A DNA stretch of 64,000 bases, from NCBI GenBank assembly GCA_023386815.1, contig JAEWIZ010000018.1:4236-68235 (forward strand), given 5' to 3'. The stretch is from Bacillota bacterium (GTDB taxonomy: Bacteria; Bacillota; Clostridia; Lachnospirales; Lachnospiraceae). Position numbers and translations under genes: made by a program. The notes under the pieces were generated by a model. That model made no database searches, was not told where the DNA came from, and saw only the letters and a program-made list of their open reading frames with translations. This document shows, in pieces, positions 1 to 7,220 of the stretch (position 1 is its first letter; the number at the start of each line of letters is the position of its first letter).

Positions 1-936
1 AAATAATTGATCTTTACCTTTATAAAACTTTTCCTCTAACAAAAGATTTGCTTTATTATAGTATTGATTAATCTTTTGTAAGGTCGGACATACCGGACTT
101 ACGCCATAACAAGCTGTCAGATTAAGGTAGCGTTTAATTGATATTTTTATTCTATCAATAATTTGGTACATTTTATTATAAACATAAAGCATGCTATAAG
201 CTTTTCCAAACGAAATGATAAAGGCGAATTTTCCTTGCTCAACATGAACAATATAGGCTTGTTTCGTTTCATTTAAAATTTGTTGAACAATCTCCATAAA
301 AACATCCGTAATTCTCTTCTTAAGTTCTAATTCAGTAAATTTATCCTTTAAGAAAGAGTAATCATCAATTTCGACGACAGTTACGATGTTGTTTACCATT
401 CCAATATTCAAATGAAGATTTTTAATCCCCTGCATTATTTCTAATGGATCAATAATCTCTCCATTTAGTAAATCGCGTAGAAACTGTTGGCATAAGTGAC
501 CTTGTGCCAACTGAAGCTTATTTTCAATTTTATGTTTTTCTTCCATGGCTTCTTGCATTTTGATAATCCTACTCTTGGCTAGTTCCAGCACGGATAGGAG
601 TGTCTCAGAAGTAAGTTTATGCTTAATTATGTAGTCTACTGCTCCTAGTTTCATACTATCCTTAACATAATTGAAGTCATCATACCCACTAAGTGCTATC
701 ACTTGTATCTGTGGTTTATCTCTATGGATCCATTCAATAAGTCCCAAACCATCTAAAACCGGCATTCTCATATCAGTCAAAACAATATCAGGATTATGTA
801 ACTCCATCATTTCGATTCCATTTTGCCCATTCACAGCTTCTCCACAGATATCAAAGCCCATCTTATTCCACTCTATCATCATTTTTATATTCATACGTGT
901 TAAAATATCATCATCAACTATTAATACCTTTAACAT
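1..936 (-). CDS. YesN-type response regulator, partial (C-terminus outside window)
   Basis: The reverse-strand frame is open from an ATG at 936 to the window edge (312 codons) and starts after a GGAGG site. The N-terminus is a receiver domain: acidic DDD at residues 8-10, the phosphoacceptor Asp at about 55 in the motif VLTDMRMP, and a conserved Lys near 105 in DYIIKHK. The rest resembles the long middle region of YesN/AraC-type regulators. The expected C-terminal AraC DNA-binding domain would lie beyond position 1 and is not visible. The gene starts 17 bases after the stop of the histidine kinase upstream, so the two form a two-component operon. In this family the pair usually controls sugar or oligosaccharide uptake genes; the target here is unknown. 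Confidence 0.85.
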   Translation of the reverse strand, partial: MLKVLIVDDDILTRMNIKMMIEWNKMGFDICGEAVNGQNGIEMMELHNPDIVLTDMRMPVLDGLGLIEWIHRDKPQIQVIALSGYDDFNYVKDSMKLGAVDYIIKHKLTSETLLSVLELAKSRIIKMQEAMEEKHKIENKLQLAQGHLCQQFLRDLLNGEIIDPLEIMQGIKNLHLNIGMVNNIVTVVEIDDYSFLKDKFTELELKKRITDVFMEIVQQILNETKQAYIVHVEQGKFAFIISFGKAYSMLYVYNKMYQIIDRIKISIKRYLNLTACYGVSPVCPTLQKINQYYNKANLLLEEKFYKGKDQLF

Positions 937-953
937 AAGTCCTCCAAACACTT

Positions 954-2804
954 TTATTCTTGGATGGGTAAACTAATCTCAATTGTTGTATATATATTCT
1001 CGAAGCTTTGTATCTTAACTCCGTACCTATCACCATAAACCATTTTAATACGATCATTCACATTTGATATTCCTATTCCACAAAAGCCATCATTTTTCTT
1101 TGATGGTTCTTGAAGAACCTCATTCATTCGTTTCTGGGTAAACCCAACTCCGTTATCCGTAACTGTTATTTTTAAATCATCGCCATCCCGAAATGCCTTA
1201 ATTAAGATAAAGCCTTGACCATCTAAAGGCTCAATCCCATGAATAATCGCATTCTCTAGAATCGGTTGTAATAAGAAACGTAATAATTTAAAATGAAGGG
1301 TCTCGTCATCAATATCAAACTTCACCTTAAACTTATCATAATATCGAAACTCTTGGATCACGATATAGCTTTTTAAATATTCAAGCTCCTCTTCTAGGGT
1401 AATCCTAGTATCATTTTTACCGATACTTGCATTAAGCATTTGAATTAGCGAATAGATAAGCTTTTCTATATTCTCTGCACCTTGAATACTAGCCATCCAC
1501 TTTATGCTATTAAGTGTATTGGAGATGAAATGAGGATTAATCTGAGCCTGTAATGCTAAAAGCTCAGCTTTTCGCTTCTCTTTTTCTTGAATTTTTGTTG
1601 TTTCGAGTAAATCCTTTATTTCTATTAACATCTCATCAAACCGATTGGCAACCTCAGATAGTTCATCCTGACTCTTATCTTCTATTACCACCGATAAATC
1701 CCCCTTCTTAACCAATTGCATCGTATGTACCATGTTTTTGAGTGGTACGGATATGCTTCTTGAGATGATTAAAGAAAGTAGAATGGAAAGCAGAAAACAA
1801 ATAAAACCAACTGCTATCGAAAAGATTCCAATACGTCTGGATTCCTCATTTAAATATGTATAGGGTATCAAGCCGACCACGTACCACTGCGCTCGATCCG
1901 TCTTCGAAAATACTGCCAGATATTTCTGATCAAGGGTATAATTGAAGGAATTCTTTCCTTTTTCTATGCTATCTTGTATCCCTTTCATCAGTTCTGGATC
2001 CTGGTATGCTTCGCCTGCCACCAATTCAGGATTATTACTGGAAGCAATTATCCCGGTATCTGAAACAATAAATATTTTTTGTTTATGATCATCTATATTT
2101 TCATATATTTTTGAGAAATAGCGCTCATTCGTTCTAATAAGAATATAGCCAAGGGGCTCACCTTCCTCCATATCTTTTACTACACGAGCCAAATTAACGC
2201 CTTCACGATTTTCATTTTTATTTACTATTAGGTCTATAAAATGGACTTCATCCCGAATGTTGCTAGGTCTCCAAACGGGTGCTCCTTTCAGTTCATCACA
2301 TTTTTTTAGGAGCTCCTTGATATAGCTCTCTTGATAGTTTAATACATTAGAACCCGTGCTCCCATATGCGACAATCTTGTCTAATTTTTTTGTATAGATA
2401 ACTACATCGGAGACATCATGTAAGAAGCTAAATTTATTGATCAATTTATCTCTCAATTTTAATTCTAAATTCATTTTGTCCCACTCACTTAACTCATCAT
2501 AATGAATTAGGGCACTTTGGACATCACTCATGAACATAATTTCTATACTGTCATATTCTAAACGCAACAGCTCTCGACTTACATTTTGTTGTATTTGTGC
2601 TAAAAGGTCTGTGGAATAAGTATTGATTTTAGTTCTTATGGCTTGACTTGATTTATTATAAGACAAGGCACCTGTAATTAAAGAAGGGATTAATGAGAGG
2701 ACGATAAAGGCCGCCATCAACCGAGATTGTATTTGAGAATTACGAATAAATAGTAATATTTGATTAAATATGTGTTGCCTTTTACACTTTTTGAAATATT
2801 TCAT
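954..2804 (-). CDS. YesM-type sensor histidine kinase
   Basis: This membrane-bound sensor kinase should phosphorylate the response regulator encoded just downstream. Of its 616 residues, a transmembrane helix near 28-48 and another near 325-350 flank a large extracytoplasmic sensor region. A HAMP segment follows (about 350-400), then the His_kinase-type motif QINPHFISN with the phosphorylated His near 424. The C-terminal ATPase domain has an N-box (LQPILENAIIHGI), a G1 box (DNGVGF) and a G2 box (GIGISNVNDRI). The ATG at 2804 follows AGGTGAAAAG. A promoter-like sequence lies at 2882-2910. Length and order match the YesM family. The ligand is unknown; solute-binding-protein-linked sugars are typical. 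Confidence 0.9.
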   Translation of the reverse strand: MKYFKKCKRQHIFNQILLFIRNSQIQSRLMAAFIVLSLIPSLITGALSYNKSSQAIRTKINTYSTDLLAQIQQNVSRELLRLEYDSIEIMFMSDVQSALIHYDELSEWDKMNLELKLRDKLINKFSFLHDVSDVVIYTKKLDKIVAYGSTGSNVLNYQESYIKELLKKCDELKGAPVWRPSNIRDEVHFIDLIVNKNENREGVNLARVVKDMEEGEPLGYILIRTNERYFSKIYENIDDHKQKIFIVSDTGIIASSNNPELVAGEAYQDPELMKGIQDSIEKGKNSFNYTLDQKYLAVFSKTDRAQWYVVGLIPYTYLNEESRRIGIFSIAVGFICFLLSILLSLIISRSISVPLKNMVHTMQLVKKGDLSVVIEDKSQDELSEVANRFDEMLIEIKDLLETTKIQEKEKRKAELLALQAQINPHFISNTLNSIKWMASIQGAENIEKLIYSLIQMLNASIGKNDTRITLEEELEYLKSYIVIQEFRYYDKFKVKFDIDDETLHFKLLRFLLQPILENAIIHGIEPLDGQGFILIKAFRDGDDLKITVTDNGVGFTQKRMNEVLQEPSKKNDGFCGIGISNVNDRIKMVYGDRYGVKIQSFENIYTTIEISLPIQE

Positions 2805-2881
2805 CTTTTCACCTCACATATTATGCTTTTTGGCCTAGAATGAATATTTAACTTAATTATGTCATTAACAATACATTCTAA

Positions 2882-2910
2882 ATTATACCATATACTACTC
2901 CTAATAACAA
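2882..2910 (-). promoter_or_regulatory. Promoter of the two-component operon
   Basis: On the reverse strand TTGTTA and TATAAT are separated by 17 bases, with a TGG extension in front of the -10 element. It lies about 80 bases before the histidine kinase start and is a good match to a sigma-A promoter. Confidence 0.6.
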
Positions 2911-2975
2911 AAGGAGTTTTGAATGTTTCTAAAATATAACGATCTACCTAGTTAACATTCCCATCCATGTACCTC

Positions 2976-3004
2976 TTGCATATTCCCCCCAAATGAGTTA
3001 TAGT
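2976..3004 (+). promoter_or_regulatory. Ancestral queT promoter, now cut off from queT
   Basis: TTGCAT and TATAGT are separated by exactly 17 bases. The -10 element ends 43 bases before the attachment core. The same layout (TTGCAA-17-TATAGT, 44 bases to the core) recurs at the right end of the element in front of queT. I infer that this is the host promoter that drove queT before insertion. Confidence 0.5.
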
Positions 3005-3047
3005 ATACTTCGCTGTAGACCCTCCTTGTGGGCTTAGCAGCACGTAC

Positions 3048-3075
3048 CTCACGTCAGTTCGTAACCTTCCTGACG
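3048..3075. repeat. attL core: 28-bp direct repeat with preQ1 P1 hairpin
   Basis: This is identical to 17875-17902 over 28 bases, with mismatches immediately outside on both sides. It contains the inverted arms ACGTCAG (3051-3057) and CTGACG (3070-3075) around a 12-base loop. The downstream context differs from a riboswitch: AAGGGA...TCCCTT follows directly and the A-rich TAAAACAAAACT is displaced to 3095-3106, with no AAGG partner after it. This left copy therefore cannot form the complete aptamer. Confidence 0.75.
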
Positions 3076-3201
3076 AAGGGATTATAAAGTCCCTTAAAAC
3101 AAAACTTTCTGTATCGTCATTTCACTGAGTTTTATAGCGTGTTATTTCATGGAAAAAACGAGATTTTTATTTCGTCTCGTTTCATAGAGCGTCATATAAA
3201 A

Positions 3202-3219
3202 TGGTGTAACAATGGTGTA
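3202..3219 (+). promoter_or_regulatory. Candidate integrase arm-binding sites, left
   Basis: Two direct copies of TGGTGTA are spaced by four bases (11-base period, one helical turn), about 125 bases inside the left core. The same arrangement occurs at 17780-17797 inside the right end. The integrase has the N-terminal arm-binding type domain that uses such repeats, so I infer they are arm sites. Confidence 0.5.
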
Positions 3220-3266
3220 AAAAACCATAGTAATTCTATAATACATAGAAGCTACTATGGTTTTTC
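3219..3266. terminator. Bidirectional terminator at the left end of the element
   Basis: AAAACCATAGTA and TACTATGGTTTT form a 12-bp stem with an A run before and a T run after. It would stop the leftward transcript of the gene ending at 3308 and any rightward transcript from the old queT promoter. Confidence 0.75.
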
Positions 3267-3307
3267 TTTTAGATATTTTATTTACTTCATCATTAAACTA
3301 CACGAAA

Positions 3308-4018
3308 TTAAGCTCTTCTAATATAACCGAAGATATACTGACCTTTGCGTATTACACTACGAAGGTTATTACCGGTACTTACCACTACAAATTCATCAGC
3401 CGATAAATCTGTTTCTTTTAAATTAGAAATCTTTATCCAAATATTATATTTCATTCCTTTCCACGTCTCTGGATATTCATCGTCAGAACATGGTGCTACA
3501 GTAGGTTGATTATAAGAGACTATTTCTTCAACATCTGCAACATAAGCAATGTTGTTATCGATATACTTATTATTCATAGCAAAGTATATTTTTAAGTGTC
3601 CCAATTGAGCCATTTCATTATAAAATGCAACCTTTTCATCTTTCATTCCTGTTTTAAGACTATGCGTACTATACCAAGTGTGTCCAACATTATCACAATG
3701 GTTTTTATAAATTTTCATTGTTTCTATACCATCAATTACGTCACCGCTAACTGTTGTGGATTGCCCCAGTTTCATAAACAAAGAATCATTTTTTGATGCA
3801 ATTGCATTTCTATCAAGTATCATATTTTTAGCCTCCTCAACATTTAATCGTCTTGATTTAAGTTCCGTATAGAGCTCAATATCAGTTGCCATCATATATA
3901 TCTCTAACATTTCCGATAATGCTTCTTTAACAGTCACCCCCTTAACTTCAATAAAATCCCTAAACAAATCCTGTGTTACTCTAGATACACCAATTGTCAT
4001 ATAATCTTGTCTTGCCAT
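3308..4018 (-). CDS. Ribbon-helix-helix-like protein with a possible PUA/EVE-like C-terminal domain
   Basis: I do not recognise this 236-residue protein with certainty. Residues 1-45 (YMTIGVSRVTQDLFRDFIEV onward) look like a small DNA-binding domain of the Arc/MetJ ribbon-helix-helix type. The region from about 110 has the spaced pattern W-S-T-H, KIYFAMN, AYVADVEEI, W-I-K-I and GQYIFGYI, reminiscent of PUA/EVE-like domains that bind modified bases; this second assignment is tentative. The ATG at 4018 follows AAGGAGATGAATT. It is the first gene inside the left end of the element and lies downstream of a perfect 19-bp inverted repeat overlapping its promoter, so autoregulation is likely. It could instead be an anti-restriction or maintenance factor. 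Confidence 0.45.
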   Translation of the reverse strand: MARQDYMTIGVSRVTQDLFRDFIEVKGVTVKEALSEMLEIYMMATDIELYTELKSRRLNVEEAKNMILDRNAIASKNDSLFMKLGQSTTVSGDVIDGIETMKIYKNHCDNVGHTWYSTHSLKTGMKDEKVAFYNEMAQLGHLKIYFAMNNKYIDNNIAYVADVEEIVSYNQPTVAPCSDDEYPETWKGMKYNIWIKISNLKETDLSADEFVVVSTGNNLRSVIRKGQYIFGYIRRA

Positions 4019-4041
4019 AATTCATCTCCTTTTATATTTGT

Positions 4042-4098
4042 ATTGTAAAAATAGGTATAGTCTGTTGCTTGCTTTTAGTCTATACCTATTTTTACAAT
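4042..4098 (-). promoter_or_regulatory. Perfect 19-bp inverted repeat operator over a promoter
   Basis: Arms at 4042-4060 and 4080-4098 are exact reverse complements (half-site ATAGGTATAG-type sequence) around a 19-base spacer. A TTGACA box on the reverse strand (4100-4105) sits directly upstream, and the gene starting at 4018 lies directly downstream. The layout suits an operator for the ribbon-helix-helix-like product of that gene. A transcript from further upstream could also fold it into a long hairpin. Confidence 0.6.
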
Positions 4099-4188
4099 GT
4101 GTCAAGTCCTTTTTCTATAATTTTTTCCAATTTATAAAATCGGTATAATTACAGTATTTTGAGAGACCTTATTAAGCTTATATATTAA

Positions 4189-5319
4189 CTAGAAAAGCCC
4201 GGATATCTTCTGCATTTCTTCCTGCTTGGTATTCGGAAGGACATGACTATATAAATCCATTGTCATAGACAGATTGCTATGTCCCAATATGGTTTTCAGT
4301 ACCTGTGGTGGCATCCCCCTTTCTATGCAGCGTGTTGCAAATGTGTGCCTAAAGCAATGACAGGTGATATGACCAATTTCAATATCGTCGTCTTTCATTA
4401 TTTTTGTTATACGGTTAATCTCCGATGTAACTCTTTCTCTTGAAATAAAGCTACCGTCATCTAATGAAAAAACAAAATTGTTGTTTTTAAAGCTAACGAC
4501 AGTGTTATTTTTTTGCTTATCATTTAAACGCTTTAAAAGATCATAAGATTTGTCGATCATTGGAATATCCCGTTTAGAAGTTTTTGTTTTAGGATCATCA
4601 AGCATAAAGCCTTTTTCCTCTGAGTAAATCAACGTATGCGTCACATGAATGATTTGCTTTTTTAGATCAACATCACTCCACATCAACCCACGTAATTCAC
4701 CGTTTCTCATTCCTGTCATTAACGCTAACGCAAAGAAATCATATAGATAACTACCTTCTGCGTGTTTGAGGAATTGTACTTGTTGCTCAACTGTAAACAC
4801 AGTCTTTTCCTTTTTCGCTTTCCCTCTTGGAATTGTAGCATTGGGTACCGGATTCTTTTGTATTATACCGTTCTTTTCAGCCTGTCTAAAACATCCATTG
4901 AGCATCGCTGAAACCAATTTGATGCTTCCGGTAGCAAAATCCTTCTTAGCAAATTCATTATAAAGCCTCTGGATGTGTTCTGACCGGATGTCACCAATCA
5001 TTTTCTTTCCAAGTTTATTGCGGACGTAGTAATTATAATGTCTACCATAATTTTCATATGTACCGGTCTTAACTGTATTCTTTTTATAATCTGCCATCCA
5101 AGTATCAAACCATGAATTCAAACTTAAATTCTTAGCTTTAGCATAAATTCCATGTTGCAATTCATACTTCAAATCATCCAACTTCTTATTTATCTCCTTT
5201 AGAGTCTTTCCATAAACAGTATGGCGGTCGCCATGATATGCAAACCGTCCCATATAAGTACCATCCGGTCTTAATATAATTCCTTTCGGTAATTCTTTTC
5301 CATTCTTATCCTTTGCCAT
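4189..5319 (-). CDS. int: Tyrosine recombinase / integrase (Tn916-phage family)
   Basis: This site-specific recombinase should integrate and excise the element. In its 376 residues, an N-terminal arm-binding domain (about 1-60, GTYMGRFAYHGDRHTVYGKT) precedes a SAM-like core-binding domain (60-165). The catalytic domain has Arg near 204 (MTGMRNGELRG), HxxR (CHCFRHTFA) near 326, LGHSNLSMT and the nucleophile Tyr at 357 (MDLYSH). All key residues are present and the length is normal, so the enzyme looks intact. It lies 1.1 kb from the left core, next to excisionase-like genes. The nearby hairpin at 5350-5393 may attenuate its transcript. Confidence 0.93.
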   Translation of the reverse strand: MAKDKNGKELPKGIILRPDGTYMGRFAYHGDRHTVYGKTLKEINKKLDDLKYELQHGIYAKAKNLSLNSWFDTWMADYKKNTVKTGTYENYGRHYNYYVRNKLGKKMIGDIRSEHIQRLYNEFAKKDFATGSIKLVSAMLNGCFRQAEKNGIIQKNPVPNATIPRGKAKKEKTVFTVEQQVQFLKHAEGSYLYDFFALALMTGMRNGELRGLMWSDVDLKKQIIHVTHTLIYSEEKGFMLDDPKTKTSKRDIPMIDKSYDLLKRLNDKQKNNTVVSFKNNNFVFSLDDGSFISRERVTSEINRITKIMKDDDIEIGHITCHCFRHTFATRCIERGMPPQVLKTILGHSNLSMTMDLYSHVLPNTKQEEMQKISGLF

Positions 5320-5349
5320 TTTAATCGCTCCTTTGTGATTATAATTGAA

Positions 5350-5393
5350 AGGACTACCCCAATATGTTAATATCTACATATAGGGATAGTCCT
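5350..5393 (-). other. Hairpin in the leader of the integrase gene
   Basis: AGGACTA...TATG at 5350-5366 pairs with CATA...TAGTCCT at 5377-5393, giving a stem of about 16 bases with one or two mismatches, 31 bases upstream of int. Only a short interrupted T run follows on the reverse strand, so it is a weak terminator or attenuator that could keep integrase expression low. Confidence 0.45.
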
Positions 5394-5409
5394 ATGGTTA
5401 AAGGTTGGG

Positions 5410-5463
5410 TTAATGCTTTGGTCGGCGAATCCTAACCTTTTTCTTATGTTTAATGGCATTCAT
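5410..5463 (-). CDS. Highly basic 17-residue micro-ORF upstream of int
   Basis: ATG at 5463 follows AGAGGTGATGCCT with good ribosome-binding spacing. It encodes MNAIKHKKKVRIRRPKH, in which 10 of 17 residues are Lys, Arg or His. It sits between the excisionase-like gene and int. It could be a small nucleic-acid-binding peptide or a leader peptide tuning int through the adjacent hairpin. The start region has a diverged second copy at about 8570-8620. Function unknown. Confidence 0.4.
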   Translation of the reverse strand: MNAIKHKKKVRIRRPKH

Positions 5464-5487
5464 AGGCATCACCTCTTTCATAGTTAA

Positions 5488-5754
5488 TTATTCAGCAATA
5501 TCATCCAGATAATTTTGAATCTGCTTAACATTCCATAACAACCGTCTTCCTACCTGTATTCTTGCTCCGGCAGCTTCACCGATCTCGGTAGCCGTTTTTC
5601 TACCACAGCAAAGAATTTGCATTAATCCTATTGCATCAACAGCCAACGGCGTGATAGATTTATCATTCCTATCTACGGTATTATTCAAATTTGGAAACAT
5701 GTACAAACAGTTATCTCTCACCGTAATCACATCCCTTTCGGTAACCGGCATCAT
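5488..5754 (-). CDS. Excisionase-like helix-turn-helix protein
   Basis: This is an 88-residue protein. Its C-terminal half (LMQILCCGRKTATEIGEAAG, then IQVGRRLLWNVKQIQNYLDD) has the winged-helix pattern of MerR-like excisionases, in which the Arg-rich GRR turn precedes the final helix. Such proteins bend DNA at attachment sites and bias the recombinase towards excision. The start at 5754 follows AAAGGAAATC and overlaps the end of the preceding small gene by 44 bases in another frame; an alternative start near 5700 has no ribosome-binding site. Position next to int supports the role. Confidence 0.6.
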   Translation of the reverse strand: MMPVTERDVITVRDNCLYMFPNLNNTVDRNDKSITPLAVDAIGLMQILCCGRKTATEIGEAAGARIQVGRRLLWNVKQIQNYLDDIAE

Positions 5755-5878
5755 TTTCTTGATTTCCTTTACCTTTTATTTTCTTCCGTGATTGATACGG
5801 ACCAGAATAATACTTACAGGTCTTTTTATTAACTTTCTGAATACTTCCACTGTTGATGCAATAAATGTCGCCGTCCAT
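5711..5878 (-). CDS. Small basic protein, unknown
   Basis: A 55-residue frame begins at an ATG at 5878 directly after a very strong AAAGGAGGAAG site. It is rich in Lys, Arg, Gly and Tyr with Cys at 7, 22 and 50 (KKTCKYYSGPYQSRKKIKG). The same frame is open back to an ATG at 5983 that overlaps the stop of the preceding gene as ATGA, so a coupled 90-residue version is possible. I do not recognise it. Its end overlaps the excisionase-like gene. Confidence 0.35.
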   Translation of the reverse strand: MDGDIYCINSGSIQKVNKKTCKYYSGPYQSRKKIKGKGNQENDAGYRKGCDYGER

Positions 5879-5979
5879 TTTTCTTCCTCCTTTACAAAGT
5901 GACCAATCATAGGGTCTAGGTTTTCCTCGACGCCGCCGTATATCTATTATTGTACTGGTATTAGTTCCTATGGATCCTC

Positions 5980-6273
5980 TCATGCTATATCCCTCTCAGA
6001 GCCATTATAAATTTCTAGGAGACCAATTAAAGTACATAAATCAGATCCTATTTCATTCAATGATTTATTCTTATAACTAATAGAATAGGTCAACAAAATT
6101 TCTTTAAGTAATTCGAGCTTCTCCGCGGATATTCCCTGAGAAAACACTTTATGTAACAAAGATATAAATTCGTCAATTCGTTGATCTATAAAGCCTACCA
6201 ATCCAATCTCATCATCACTGTTGCATAATTCCTCTACCATTGAAAAATACTCTAAGTTCTTTGCTGTAAACAT
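5980..6273 (-). CDS. Small hypothetical protein of the element
   Basis: This 97-residue protein starts at ATG 6273 behind GGAGGATTAGTT. The sequence is acidic and predicted helical (FTAKNLEYFSMVEELC, then repeated leucines), with no recognised motif. Two TGTAA...ACA palindromic boxes lie upstream at 6425 and 6471. It heads the small leftward operon that continues through the excisionase-like gene towards int, so a role in control of the element is likely but unproven. Confidence 0.5.
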   Translation of the reverse strand: MFTAKNLEYFSMVEELCNSDDEIGLVGFIDQRIDEFISLLHKVFSQGISAEKLELLKEILLTYSISYKNKSLNEIGSDLCTLIGLLEIYNGSERDIA

Positions 6274-6424
6274 AACTAATCCTCCATCTAATTTTAATTT
6301 ACTCATTCTCAAAAACCATCAAAAATTATTATTATTGAAGTTTTTGGCTGTAAAGATTTTTATCAGAATCTCATCAAATCATGTCAAATTATTTTACATG
6401 ATGTACCATATTTGCTTTTTCCCT

Positions 6425-6499
6425 TGTAAAAAAATTTTACAGATATATAAAGCATTTATGTTTTATAGATTGTAAAAAAAACTTAACAGATATACTATA
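6425..6499. repeat. Paired palindromic boxes upstream of the element's regulatory operon
   Basis: TGTAAAAAAATTTTACAG-ATATATA at 6425-6449 and a diverged copy at 6471-6499 are spaced 46 bases apart. The first is a near-perfect palindrome (TGTAAAA-AAA-TTTTACA). A third related box, TGTAA-AGTACC-TTACA, lies at 7116-7131 between two divergent genes. These look like operators of one regulator encoded on the element. Confidence 0.4.
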
Positions 6500-6519
6500 T
6501 ATAGCCATCTATGACTTTC

Positions 6520-6873
6520 TTAAGGTGGCACATAGTTCTTCCAGCCCTCGCTAAAACGATACACATTTGCTTTCCTTAGGTTAGCATTACGTTGAACAAC
6601 TTCAATAAATCCGGTATTAACAAGTTCGTCAACAACTTTTTCAAATGTGGGTCTGGTCATATAAGATTTATACTTGGAATATGGAAAAGTAAAGGATATA
6701 TTACCACCACTCTCCATTCTCATATTAGTATAAATTCTGAATGCACTATTGGATAACGATCTCATAACCGGCGAAACCAATTGAGTATTAGCAATACGTA
6801 TGTATCTTTTTTCTTTACCATCAGCGTTTAACGTTTCCCATGGAGAGAATGGAGTGATCTTACGCTTAGCCAT
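6520..6873 (-). CDS. Winged-helix DNA-binding protein of the element
   Basis: This 117-residue protein begins MAKRKITPFSPW. Its middle (SNSAFRIYTNM, then TFPYSKYKSYMTRPTFEKVV, then a hairpin ending ANVYRFSEGW) has the helix-helix-wing pattern of small replication-initiator-like or regulatory winged-helix proteins common on Firmicute integrative elements. It starts 7 bases after the stop of the excisionase/MerR-like gene and is probably cotranscribed with it. It could be a regulator or a remnant-type replication factor. No catalytic motif is visible. Confidence 0.5.
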   Translation of the reverse strand: MAKRKITPFSPWETLNADGKEKRYIRIANTQLVSPVMRSLSNSAFRIYTNMRMESGGNISFTFPYSKYKSYMTRPTFEKVVDELVNTGFIEVVQRNANLRKANVYRFSEGWKNYVPP

Positions 6874-6880
6874 AAATAAC

Positions 6881-7069
6881 CTACTCCTTTTTCAGATGTT
6901 TATTACCATCGAAGAATGCATCAATCACTTCTTTATCATATAATGCCCGCCTTCCAATATGAATTACTGCACCAATTTGGTTACAGAACTCAATGGTTTT
7001 ACTTCTTCCAAGGCCTAAGTACAACCCTGCTTCGGTAATATTCATCATTCTTTTACTTTTGAATTCCAT
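6881..7069 (-). CDS. Excisionase/MerR-like small DNA-binding protein
   Basis: This 62-residue protein starts at ATG 7069 behind GGAGGTCAAAT. The pattern MNITEAGLYLGLGRSKTIEF...VIHIGRRALYDKEVIDAFFD is the classic HTH_17/excisionase fold: a short helix-turn-helix followed by the GRR wing and a last helix. It is divergent from the gene at 7221 with a TGTAA-N6-TTACA box in between. It may be the true excisionase or a regulator of the element; with the product of 5488-5754 there are two candidates. Confidence 0.65.
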   Translation of the reverse strand: MEFKSKRMMNITEAGLYLGLGRSKTIEFCNQIGAVIHIGRRALYDKEVIDAFFDGNKHLKKE

Positions 7070-7115
7070 ATTTGACCTCCTCAAATATCTTCAGCTGTGT
7101 TAATATGTATCTATT

Positions 7116-7131
7116 TGTAAAGTACCTTACA
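7116..7131. promoter_or_regulatory. Palindromic operator between divergent genes
   Basis: TGTAA-AGTACC-TTACA is an interrupted palindrome with a GTAC centre, positioned between the excisionase/MerR-like gene (leftward) and the gene at 7221 (rightward). It resembles the boxes at 6425 and 6471. Confidence 0.4.
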
Positions 7132-7220
7132 GCTATCAGCATACAATAAAAATCATCAATAAAAATCGACAATTAAGAAGGAAAAATCATTACTTACTAT
7201 TCTACTTTGGAGGATTAATT

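Larger units (their letters stand above)
2805..3307. other. Intergenic region: left junction of the element
   Basis: There is no convincing gene in these 503 bases. They hold the kinase promoter (2882-2910), a rightward promoter TTGCAT-17-TATAGT (2976-3004), a hairpin CGCTG...CAGC at about 3011-3040, the left attachment core (3048-3075), a small hairpin AAGGGA...TCCCTT (3076-3095), another hairpin AACGAGA...TCTCGTT (about 3158-3182), paired TGGTGTA boxes (3202-3219) and a terminator (3219-3266). A short rightward reading frame at 3139-3321 crosses the terminator and has no ribosome-binding site. Confidence 0.6.

Noticed and set aside
3001..3110. Second functional preQ1 riboswitch at the left junction
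   Set aside because: The P1 hairpin is identical, but the A-rich tail is displaced by an extra hairpin and no AAGG partner or gene start follows, so it cannot form the full aptamer.
5879..5983. N-terminal extension of the small basic protein at 5711-5878
   Set aside because: An ATGA overlap makes coupling possible, but the internal ATG at 5878 has a far stronger ribosome-binding site; kept only as an alternative.
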